The translations under genes and the position numbers were made by a program. From Halomonas sp. BDJS001 (lineage in GTDB: Bacteria; Pseudomonadota; Gammaproteobacteria; Pseudomonadales; Halomonadaceae), in contig NZ_CP110535.1 in the NCBI RefSeq assembly GCF_026104355.1, positions 62,001-126,000 of the forward strand: a DNA stretch of 64,000 bases. The letters are read 5' to 3'. Of the stretch, positions 36,928 to 44,567 are shown piece by piece. Within the stretch, counting starts at the first letter, position 1. Each line of letters opens with the position of its first letter. Under the pieces are notes generated by a model. It had not been told where the DNA came from. It was given only the letters and a program-made list of their open reading frames with translations, and did not search any database.

Positions 36928-39011
36928 AAGGCTTGAGTCAGCTAGTAGGTCGGCGTGACTGGATGAGCGATGTGCGCATGAAGCTGCTGGTCGGCCCGCT
37001 GCTCATCCTAATGATTTTGGGCATGATGATTGTGCCCTTGCCCCCCTTTGCTCTGGATTTACTCTTCACCTTCAATATCGCGCTGGCCATTATGGTGTTA
37101 ATGGTCAGCATGTTTACCCAGAAGCCGCTGGACTTTGCGGCCTTCCCTGCCGTGTTGCTATTCACCACGCTGCTGCGTCTGTCTCTCAATGTGGCTTCTA
37201 CCCGGGTGGTGCTCATGGAGGGCCATCAAGGCGGTGCGTCGGCGGGTAAGGTCATTGAAGCGTTCGGGGCATTTCTGGTCGGCGGTAATTTCGCTGTGGG
37301 TCTGGTGGTCTTCCTGATTCTCGTCATCATCAACTTTATGGTTATCACCAAAGGTGCTGGCCGTATTGCTGAAGTGGGTGCACGTTTTACCCTGGATGCA
37401 ATGCCGGGTAAGCAGATGGCCATCGATGCTGATCTGAATGCCGGCTTAATCGGCGAAGAAGATGCCAAAAAGCGCCGTGCCGAGGTTGCTCAAGAGGCTG
37501 ATTTCTTTGGCTCGATGGACGGCGCCAGTAAGTTTGTCCGTGGTGATGCCATTGCCGGTTTGGTCATTATGGTGGTCAATATCATCGGCGGGCTGATGAT
37601 TGGCATGCTGCAGCACGATATGAGCTTTGGCGCTGCTGGTCAGACCTATATGTTACTGGCCATCGGTGACGGTCTGGTGGCGCAAATTCCTGCCCTGGTG
37701 ATCTCGACCGCAGCGGGTGTCACGGTATCCCGGGTAAGTACCGAGACGAACGAAGATATTGGCCAACAAATGCTCAGCCAACTGTTCGTTAATCCGCAGG
37801 TACTAATTTTGGCCGCCGTGGTGATGGGCCTGTTGGGCATGGTGCCTGGTATGCCCAATCTAGTATTTCTATTTTTTACTGCGCTCTTGGCGGGCTTGGC
37901 ATGGTTTCTTATGCGCCACAAGGAAAAGGCGTTGGTCAAAGAGGAGATCGCCGCGGCCCCTGTGCCTCTGCAAGAGACCCCCGAAGCGAGTTGGGAAGAT
38001 GTGCAACTGGTCGATACCCTGGGCCTGGAAGTGGGGCATCGCTTAATCCCGCTGGTCGATTCGCGCCAAAAAGGCGAGTTGCTTGGGCGGATTAAGAGCG
38101 TGCGTAAGAAATTCGCTCAAGAAGTAGGCTTCCTGCCGCCGGTGGTGCATATACGCGATAATTTGGAGCTGCCGCCTAACGCCTATGTGCTCTCCATGAA
38201 AGGCGCCGAGATTGGCCGCGCCGAGGCGCAGCCGGGTAAATGGCTGGCGATCAACCCAGGGCAGGTTTCCGGTGAGCTGCAGGGCACCCATACCCAGGAT
38301 CCTGCCTTTGGTTTGCCCGCTGTCTGGATTGATAGCAACCAGCGTGAACACGCTCAGGTGTATGGCTACACCGTGGTGGACGCCAGTACCGTCATAGCGA
38401 CCCACTTGAACCATCTGCTGCACCGCCATTCGCCCGAGATGCTGGGCCGTCAGGAAGTCCAGAAGCTGCTGGATAAAATGGGTGATGATCAGAAAGCCCT
38501 GGTCGAAGAGGTGATCCCGAAAGCTATTTCGCTGACGGTGTTGCAGCGTATCCTGCAAAATCTGCTCGATGAAGATGTCTCTATCCGCGATATGCGCACT
38601 ATTCTCGATACCCTGGCGGAGTATGCCACCCAGCAAAAAGATCCTAACGAACTGACGGCGCTGGTGCGTGTTTCTCTGGGGCGGGCCATTGTCCAGCAGT
38701 GGTTTGCAGGGCAGGAGACGCTTAATGTTATGGGCCTGGATGCCCAGCTGGAGCAGGTGCTGGTACAGGCCATGAACGGTAACGGCGCCATGGAACCCGG
38801 GTTGGCAGAAACGCTGATGACTCAGGCGCAGCAGGCGCTGGAGCGTCACGAAAGCTCCGGCGAGCCGCCGGTGCTGGTTGTGCAGCACTCGCTGCGGGCG
38901 GTGCTTTCGCGCTTTTTGCGCCGCCGTCTACGCCATATGTCGGTGTTGTCCCAGGCTGAAATCCCTGATGACCGCACATTAAGAGTGACGACAATAGTCG
39001 GCGGACGTTAA
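36924..39011 (+). CDS. flhA: FlhA, flagellar type III export gate protein
   Basis: 695 residues, normal length. Eight hydrophobic segments in the N-terminal half, with the family signature RLSLNVASTRVVLMEGHQGG and the FHIPEP-type block (GAGRIAEVGARFTLDAMPGK; DADLNAGLIGEEDAKKRRAE). The C-terminal cytoplasmic domain (from about residue 350) docks chaperone-substrate complexes such as FliS and FliT. It overlaps flhB and is followed 59 bases later by flhF. Confidence 0.97.
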   Translation: MKGLSQLVGRRDWMSDVRMKLLVGPLLILMILGMMIVPLPPFALDLLFTFNIALAIMVLMVSMFTQKPLDFAAFPAVLLFTTLLRLSLNVASTRVVLMEGHQGGASAGKVIEAFGAFLVGGNFAVGLVVFLILVIINFMVITKGAGRIAEVGARFTLDAMPGKQMAIDADLNAGLIGEEDAKKRRAEVAQEADFFGSMDGASKFVRGDAIAGLVIMVVNIIGGLMIGMLQHDMSFGAAGQTYMLLAIGDGLVAQIPALVISTAAGVTVSRVSTETNEDIGQQMLSQLFVNPQVLILAAVVMGLLGMVPGMPNLVFLFFTALLAGLAWFLMRHKEKALVKEEIAAAPVPLQETPEASWEDVQLVDTLGLEVGHRLIPLVDSRQKGELLGRIKSVRKKFAQEVGFLPPVVHIRDNLELPPNAYVLSMKGAEIGRAEAQPGKWLAINPGQVSGELQGTHTQDPAFGLPAVWIDSNQREHAQVYGYTVVDASTVIATHLNHLLHRHSPEMLGRQEVQKLLDKMGDDQKALVEEVIPKAISLTVLQRILQNLLDEDVSIRDMRTILDTLAEYATQQKDPNELTALVRVSLGRAIVQQWFAGQETLNVMGLDAQLEQVLVQAMNGNGAMEPGLAETLMTQAQQALERHESSGEPPVLVVQHSLRAVLSRFLRRRLRHMSVLSQAEIPDDRTLRVTTIVGGR

Positions 39012-39070
39012 TGACGACACGCCGTGGTAGGCTAGCGTTGACCATTTCCAGAATAGGCAAAAGGTAAATC

Positions 39071-41251
39071 ATGAGCGTTAGACGTTTCGTGGGAGCCAAT
39101 AGTCGTGATGTGATGCGCCAAGTGCGTGAAACGCTCGGAGAAGACGCCTTGATTGTGGCCAATCGGCGTACCGAAGGGGGCGTTGAAATTTTGGCCATGG
39201 CGGATGAAGCCATTGACCACTTTGAACCTTCACCGGAACCCGCACCCACCGAAACGCCGCCACCTCCGACACAAGACCCCATGCAGGCGATGAGTGAGCG
39301 CTTACTACGGGAAATGCAGGATATGCGAGCGCTGCTGGCAAACAGCCAGTCAGCCCATGCTGCTTCACCAACGCCAGCGGCGCCCACCGGTACGGCTGCG
39401 AGGCTGCGCCAACTGTTATGGAATGTCGGTTTTAGCAGTGAGCTCACCGATGAGCTGCTGGTGGGAATGCCCGGATCGCTCGCCAGATTAGACGGCAACA
39501 GTGAAGCGCCGCTGCAGTGGCTGCGCCAGCAATTGATGGATCGTCTCTGCGTGTTGAGCGATGAGCCAAGCTTTTTTGATCAAACCGGGATTGTCGCCCT
39601 GGTGGGGCCCACGGGGGTGGGCAAAACCACTACCACTGCCAAGCTTGCCGCCCGTTTTGTGATGCGTCACGGTACCCGCCCGGTAGCGCTGGTCACCACT
39701 GATAGCTTCCGGATTGGTGCCCATGAGCAGCTGCGCATCTATGCACGCCTGCTGGACACCCCGATGTACGCGCTGGATGCAGAGCAACCCATCGACGATT
39801 TGCTGGGCCGCCTGCAGGGCAAGCAGTGGGTGATTATCGATACCGTAGGTATGAGTCAGCGTGACCAACGAGTGATCGAACAGATTGCCCACCTCCAGGG
39901 CGGACGTTCGCGGGTGCGTTTGGTGCTGCTGCTTAATGCCGCCAGCCAGCCGGAAACCCTCGAGGAAGTTGTGCTGCGCTATCGTCAAGCCGCGCGAGCG
40001 GCGGGCGCAGAGTTAGATGACTGCATTATTACCAAGCAGGATGAGGCGGGGCGTCTGGCACCAGTGTTAGACATTATTATGCGCCACGGGATGCGCGTGC
40101 TGTTCGGTTCCAATGGTCAGCAGGTGCCCGAAGATATGGTGATAGCAGCCCCTGGCGCGCTAGTGGATCAAGCACTGAGTACGGCAACACCACAGCGTGA
40201 GGGGGCGCAACGTGCGGATGTCCCGATGGGGATGCCGCGCTGGTCGCGGGATGTGCTGGGACAGGGGCGTCGTTTATCATCGTTACTGGCGAGATTGCGC
40301 CAACGCGTCACAGGGTTTGCGGCATTAGAAGAGATCTGGGACTTAGCCTCGCTACCTAGCCGTGTGCAGGAAACGCGCCTGGACGCGCTGCTCGCCGGTT
40401 ACCCAGCGACGGATACCACCTTAGGCATGGCATGGGCTCCTCGGCGTAATGAGCGCGGCTGCGATTGGGCAATGCCCGACATTGGGCTGGACACAAATGG
40501 TGCCTGGTTAGCGCTACCCTGGCTGCAGCATCGCCATCCTGCAGGGTGGCAACCGCGCATGGCCGCGTTGTCTTCATCAAGCGGTGTCGCGGTGCACTTG
40601 CTACCGCGTTTTCCCGAATCGGATGCGCTAGCGTGGCTAGAAGCCGAGCATTTGACCTGGGTCAGCCAAGTCCCCCCCAGTCATCGGGTACTCTTTCACC
40701 ACGAGCGCCAGACGATCCGTCAGCTGTTTAATGACAGTGTGCTTACGCACCATGTGGGCGTACGTTTTCGCGGCCAATCGGTGCAGCTATGGACCGCCTA
40801 CGCTGAAGTTGAGGACGCCAGCGGCTGTGCTCTGCTCGCCTGGTACGGGGAGGTACGCGATCCGGAAAGCGCCAAAGTGGTGGTGCGCCGCTACTGGCTT
40901 ACCCCAGCTCGGTTAGGGGCCGAGGTGCTCTCACTGCTGTTAACCCAGCTGCAAAGCGAAGGCTTGGCTGCCTTGACCCGGCGCGCGTGGCAGCAGCTAA
41001 AAGAGGCTGATAGCGGTGATTTAAATGCGGAAGTTCGCCTGTTAATGGCCAGCGGTGTGGCGTCAGTCGCCGGCCATCTCGATATTGCCGATGATGAGGA
41101 GGCGCAGACGCTGCGTGGCGATCTCCTCAATCTACTAGGGGCTAGTCGCCGTCGCCGCGATACCGGCATGCTCGATGCGTTGATCTATGCCTTTATGGCG
41201 CGGGATGCGATTCGTCAAATGGGCAGTGTGAGTCGAGAGGGTGTGGCGTGA
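39071..41251 (+). CDS. flhF: FlhF-like SRP GTPase with a long C-terminal extension
   Basis: 726 residues, against about 370-500 for usual FlhF. Residues 1-45 are the FlhF N-terminal block (RRFVGANSRDVMRQVRETLG); 110-372 form the SRP-type GTPase: G1 GPTGVGKTTTTAKLAA (179-194), DSFRIGAHEQLR (211-222), DTVGMSQRD (257-265), TKQDEA (321-326). Residues about 373-726 extend beyond the normal end and match nothing I recognise; they are Leu/Arg/Trp-rich with no membrane helix and no second P-loop. FlhF normally directs polar flagellum placement with FlhG. Here FlhDC is the regulator and no FlhG is seen, so the role is uncertain. The stop overlaps the next gene (GTGA). Confidence 0.85.
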   Translation: MSVRRFVGANSRDVMRQVRETLGEDALIVANRRTEGGVEILAMADEAIDHFEPSPEPAPTETPPPPTQDPMQAMSERLLREMQDMRALLANSQSAHAASPTPAAPTGTAARLRQLLWNVGFSSELTDELLVGMPGSLARLDGNSEAPLQWLRQQLMDRLCVLSDEPSFFDQTGIVALVGPTGVGKTTTTAKLAARFVMRHGTRPVALVTTDSFRIGAHEQLRIYARLLDTPMYALDAEQPIDDLLGRLQGKQWVIIDTVGMSQRDQRVIEQIAHLQGGRSRVRLVLLLNAASQPETLEEVVLRYRQAARAAGAELDDCIITKQDEAGRLAPVLDIIMRHGMRVLFGSNGQQVPEDMVIAAPGALVDQALSTATPQREGAQRADVPMGMPRWSRDVLGQGRRLSSLLARLRQRVTGFAALEEIWDLASLPSRVQETRLDALLAGYPATDTTLGMAWAPRRNERGCDWAMPDIGLDTNGAWLALPWLQHRHPAGWQPRMAALSSSSGVAVHLLPRFPESDALAWLEAEHLTWVSQVPPSHRVLFHHERQTIRQLFNDSVLTHHVGVRFRGQSVQLWTAYAEVEDASGCALLAWYGEVRDPESAKVVVRRYWLTPARLGAEVLSLLLTQLQSEGLAALTRRAWQQLKEADSGDLNAEVRLLMASGVASVAGHLDIADDEEAQTLRGDLLNLLGASRRRRDTGMLDALIYAFMARDAIRQMGSVSREGVA

Positions 41252-41820
41252 GCGAACAGGATCAAGCCTCGGGACTGCGCAAGTGGGCAAACTTGCAGCG
41301 CCAACAGCAGCAGGCGGAGGGTGCTGTTGATGCGGCGGCAGCAGAGCATGTCCCCGAGCCTGAGCAGTCCTCATCTTTCTTAATGCCAACGACCACCGCG
41401 GTGGAAGCGCCAACAACGTTGGCGCCGCCCAAACCTAAAATCCCACTTGTGGTGGTTGGACTACCCGGTAGTGGTGCCGTGCACGTTAATAAGGTTAAAG
41501 CACGCCTCGGTCAGTGGTCAGCGCTAGGTCGCCACTGGGCCGGTCACCCTGATGATTGGGACATTCGAATCGTCATGGCGGAAACGTCCGACCTTGCTCA
41601 GCTTCGCGAGCAATACAGCCGTTGGGCGCTATGGATCAGTAGCGATGCCGATACCTTCGCTGTCATGTTCCGTACCTTGCGACAGCTCCATGAACGTGGC
41701 GGACCGCGTCGTTTACTAGCGCTCCATGAGCCGCACTTGCCGCGTCAAGGGCTGCTCAATAACTTGCGTGAAGCTGCTGATTACTACTTAAATATGGAGT
41801 TACTGGTACTTGCACGATGA
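41248..41820 (+). CDS. Unrecognised protein in the flhG position
   Basis: 190 residues starting at a GTG that overlaps the flhF stop, so almost certainly coupled to flhF. The first 60 residues are Gln/Ala/Pro-rich. The rest begins with IPLVVVGLPGSGAVHVNKVK, which resembles a P-loop strand but lacks the Lys-Ser/Thr of Walker A. The later pattern (LWISSDADTFAVMFRTLRQL, then LLNNLREAADYYLNMELLVL) recalls the second half of FlhG/MinD-type ATPases. A degenerate FlhG relative is a guess. It cannot be a standard FlhG, which is about 280 residues with a KGGxGK motif. Confidence 0.6.
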   Translation: MSEQDQASGLRKWANLQRQQQQAEGAVDAAAAEHVPEPEQSSSFLMPTTTAVEAPTTLAPPKPKIPLVVVGLPGSGAVHVNKVKARLGQWSALGRHWAGHPDDWDIRIVMAETSDLAQLREQYSRWALWISSDADTFAVMFRTLRQLHERGGPRRLLALHEPHLPRQGLLNNLREAADYYLNMELLVLAR

Positions 41821-41845
41821 GCATACTCTGCCGAGGAGACTAAGC

Positions 41846-42274
41846 ATGCTAAGCTGGCTATTAAGAGTGAGGCTGCCACGGGTCTTAGTACTGATGGCAG
41901 GGGGGCTAATCGCAGGATTAACAGGGAGTGCCCAGGCGGCACCCGGTAGCTGGAGCAGCCAGATACCAGGGCTGATGGTGGCAATGAGTGATCGGGCAAG
42001 CAGTAGTAAAACAGCTTCCCCACCCGCTGTCGGAAACCTTCAATCAGGCCAGCTTGGGCGTATACAGTGGCAATTTCAGCATCCACCCGGTGCACTATTA
42101 AACGCTTGGCTCTGCCATCCTGAGCAGTGTGTTGCATTAACTGGTATGCGGGGTTCTACCACTGCGCTTGAGGGGCGGGCTGCCGATGCGCCACTGCATT
42201 TTCGCTTCGCCTTGCGCCCAGGCCAGCGGCCTGTACGTGTGCAGGGGTTGCAATTGATTGTGAACTATCAGTGA
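41846..42274 (+). CDS. flhE: FlhE, periplasmic flagellar protein
   Basis: 142 residues from ATG 41846, after CCGAGGAGAC. The N-terminal hydrophobic stretch ends GSAQAAPGSW, a signal peptide with Ala-x-Ala cleavage. The mature part has the FlhE pattern: a conserved Cys pair (WLCHPEQCVAL), G-x-T plus G-x-A-A-x-x-P-L-x-F, and the ending QLIVNY, close to E. coli FlhE (VIVNYR). FlhE is linked to control of proton leak and assembly of the export apparatus and is typical of FlhDC-type systems. Confidence 0.82.
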   Translation: MLSWLLRVRLPRVLVLMAGGLIAGLTGSAQAAPGSWSSQIPGLMVAMSDRASSSKTASPPAVGNLQSGQLGRIQWQFQHPPGALLNAWLCHPEQCVALTGMRGSTTALEGRAADAPLHFRFALRPGQRPVRVQGLQLIVNYQ

Positions 42275-42300
42275 AGGCTGATTAGCCGCGAGGCGAGAAT

Positions 42301-43002
42301 ATGTACACAGCACAGGGCAGGATTAAACAAAATGAGCTGTTGACGCAATACATGCCACTGGTGCGACGTCAGGCCTTAACATTACAGGTTCGATTGCCGG
42401 CGAGTATTGAGCTCGATGACCTTATTCAGGCCGGGATGGTGGGGCTGCTCGAGGCGCTGGGCCGTTTCGATGCTACCCAGGGCGCGACGTTCGCGACCTT
42501 TGCCAGTCAGCGTATTCGCGGCGCCATGATGGATGAGTTACGTACCCGCGACTGGCTGCCCCGCAGCGTGCGCCGTTCAGCGCGCGCGGTGGACAGCGCC
42601 GTTCGCCAATTAGAGCAATTGTTAGGGCGCGCCCCGGAAGAGAACGAAATCGCTCAACACCTTGAGATGCCGCTGAGTGAGTATCAGCAGCTTCTCAATG
42701 ACACTAACAGCGGACAACTGCTGCCGTTTGAAGAACTAGTGGCTGATGGCGGAGAGCCTGTCAGTAATGAACTGGGCAATTCACCGTTCGAGCAGTTGCT
42801 GGACGGTCAGCAGCGTCAAACGCTGATTGAAGCGATTGAAGCGCTTCCCGAGCGTGAAAAGCTGCTCATGGCGCTGTACTACCAAGAAGAACTCAACCTC
42901 AAGGAAGTAGGCGCTGTGCTGGGCGTGACGGAATCACGTGTTTCACAACTGCACAGCCAAGCCGTGAGTCGTTTACGCGCGCGTTTACACGACTCGGCAT
43001 AA
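42301..43002 (+). CDS. fliA: FliA, sigma-28 factor for late flagellar genes
   Basis: 233-residue sigma factor. Region 2 (MPLVRRQALTLQVRLPASIE; DDLIQAGMVGLLEALGRFD; FATFASQRIRGAMMDELRT), region 3 and region 4 (LPEREKLLMALYYQEELNLK; EVGAVLGVTESRVSQLHSQA) are complete. It is the factor expected to read the flgK, flaG and fliS promoters of this window. GAGGCGAGAAT precedes the ATG. flgM, its anti-sigma factor, is not in the window. Confidence 0.98.
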   Translation: MYTAQGRIKQNELLTQYMPLVRRQALTLQVRLPASIELDDLIQAGMVGLLEALGRFDATQGATFATFASQRIRGAMMDELRTRDWLPRSVRRSARAVDSAVRQLEQLLGRAPEENEIAQHLEMPLSEYQQLLNDTNSGQLLPFEELVADGGEPVSNELGNSPFEQLLDGQQRQTLIEAIEALPEREKLLMALYYQEELNLKEVGAVLGVTESRVSQLHSQAVSRLRARLHDSA

Positions 43003-43047
43003 CGCCAACGTTTTTTTTACTCACTTGTGACCGGCAAGGAGCCGTGG

Positions 43048-43869
43048 ATGAATCCTTCGACGTTGATAGGCATATTTGCCAGCATACTGCTGTTGGTGAG
43101 CGTGCTGTTTTTCACAGCAGAGTCCCCGGAAAGCTTTATCAATTTTCCGGGGCTTGCCATCGTGGTGACCGGAACCCTGGCGGCTACCTTTATTAGCTAT
43201 CCACTGAAAGAGGTGCTCCGGGTTGTACGCTTGGTAGGCCTGGTCTTCAGGCGTGAAAATACCTACATGCGTGACGATATCCGCGAGTTGGTCGATATGT
43301 CCCGGCTGTGGTTTAAAGGCGATGTACGCGCGGTCGAGCGCGAGTTGGAGCATACCCGCAATCCGTTTTTACGTACCGGGATCCAACTGGTCATTGCCAA
43401 TACCAAAGAGGATGAAATTTTTGACATGCTGCGCTGGCGCATTGCCCGCCTTAAAGCCCGTGAGCATGCTGAAGCACAAATTTTCCGTACCATGGCGACC
43501 TATGCACCTGCCTTTGGCATGATCGGCACCCTGGTGGGGCTGGTCAACATGCTGGAGGTCATGGACGCTGGCGACTTACAGGTCATTGGCCCGCGCATGG
43601 CAGTGGCGCTGCTCACCACCTTCTACGGCATTTTACTCGCCAACTTGGTGTTTAAGCCGATTGCGGTGAAGCTAGAGCGCCGCACCGAAGAGCGGCTGAT
43701 TACCATGAACATGGTACTGGAGGGTATTTCGCTGATTACCAAGCGTCGCCTACCGTCGTTTATTGAAGAGACCCTCAACTCCTTTGTGGCTAATTACCAC
43801 GATGAGATCCGTGATAACAGCGTCAAACCCAGGCCTGATTCGTCGGTTAGTTCGGCGGTGAAGGGGTAA
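43048..43869 (+). CDS. Second MotA/PomA-type stator subunit
   Basis: 273 residues from ATG 43048 (MNPSTLIG), with AAGGAG at the correct distance; a GTG seven codons upstream is less likely. Four membrane helices, with the conserved MATYAPAFGMIGTLVGLVNM motif of the PomA/MotC branch, which is shorter than the enteric MotA at 22586. Fli-A-linked position right after fliA recalls motC in Pseudomonas. Ion specificity cannot be read reliably. Confidence 0.93.
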   Translation: MNPSTLIGIFASILLLVSVLFFTAESPESFINFPGLAIVVTGTLAATFISYPLKEVLRVVRLVGLVFRRENTYMRDDIRELVDMSRLWFKGDVRAVERELEHTRNPFLRTGIQLVIANTKEDEIFDMLRWRIARLKAREHAEAQIFRTMATYAPAFGMIGTLVGLVNMLEVMDAGDLQVIGPRMAVALLTTFYGILLANLVFKPIAVKLERRTEERLITMNMVLEGISLITKRRLPSFIEETLNSFVANYHDEIRDNSVKPRPDSSVSSAVKG

Positions 43870-43875
43870 GACCAG

Positions 43876-44550
43876 ATGCTTGACCGTGATACACGCCATG
43901 CACTGGAAATGACGCCATCGCCAGGCGATGGCGATGAGGGTTGGCTAACCAGCTATTTAGATGTGCTGACGCTGCTCATCACGCTTTTTGTGCTACTGCT
44001 TTCCCTGACGCCGCCGGGCGGCGGTGAAGCGGCTGATACTGCTTTCATGCGTTCAGCCAGCGCTGTATCATCACTGCCTCTGGCGTCTCTGGCCACCGGT
44101 ATCCAGCCCCGCCATTCAGGGGTTCAACCCCAGTTTGACGGGCTCGATATCCCTGGTGTCAGCGTTTCCCAAGGGCGCGAAGGGCTCACGCTCCGCATTG
44201 ATACCAGCCTTTTATTTCCCAGCGGCCAAGCGGTACTGACGTCCCGTGGGCAAGATGTGATAGAAAGCCTTATCGATGTGCTGACCCGTTTTGACGGTCA
44301 GATTTCGGTGGAAGGCCACACCGACAGCGTGCCTATTTCAACGGCCCGCTTCCCCTCTAATTGGGAGCTCTCATCAGCGCGTGCTATTGCTGTGGTGAGG
44401 CATTTAGAGCGCCAAGGGTTCAATATCTCTCGTATGCGGGCCGTCGGTTATGCCGACACCCAACCCATGGAACCAAACGCAACGGCGGAGGGCCGCGCTG
44501 CCAACCGTCGCGTAGAGCTGTTGCTAAGGCAGCAGGTCGAGGGTGAATAG
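43876..44550 (+). CDS. Second MotB/PomB-type stator subunit
   Basis: 224 residues: short acidic N-terminus, one membrane helix (about 18-38) beginning WLTSYLDVLTLLITLFVLLL with the ion-binding Asp, and an OmpA-like peptidoglycan-binding domain (VEGHTDSVPISTARFPSNWE; RAVGYADTQPMEPNATAEGR). Shorter than MotB at 23452. The two stator pairs may use different ions or act at different loads, as in Pseudomonas MotAB/MotCD and other dual-stator species; that is inference. Confidence 0.92.
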   Translation: MLDRDTRHALEMTPSPGDGDEGWLTSYLDVLTLLITLFVLLLSLTPPGGGEAADTAFMRSASAVSSLPLASLATGIQPRHSGVQPQFDGLDIPGVSVSQGREGLTLRIDTSLLFPSGQAVLTSRGQDVIESLIDVLTRFDGQISVEGHTDSVPISTARFPSNWELSSARAIAVVRHLERQGFNISRMRAVGYADTQPMEPNATAEGRAANRRVELLLRQQVEGE

Positions 44551-44567
44551 ATTTCGAGGCCACGTTT

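Noticed and set aside
41248..41820. Calling this gene flhG/fleN
   Set aside because: It is 190 residues, has no KGGxGK deviant Walker A and no conserved Asp of Walker B, so the name would mislead.
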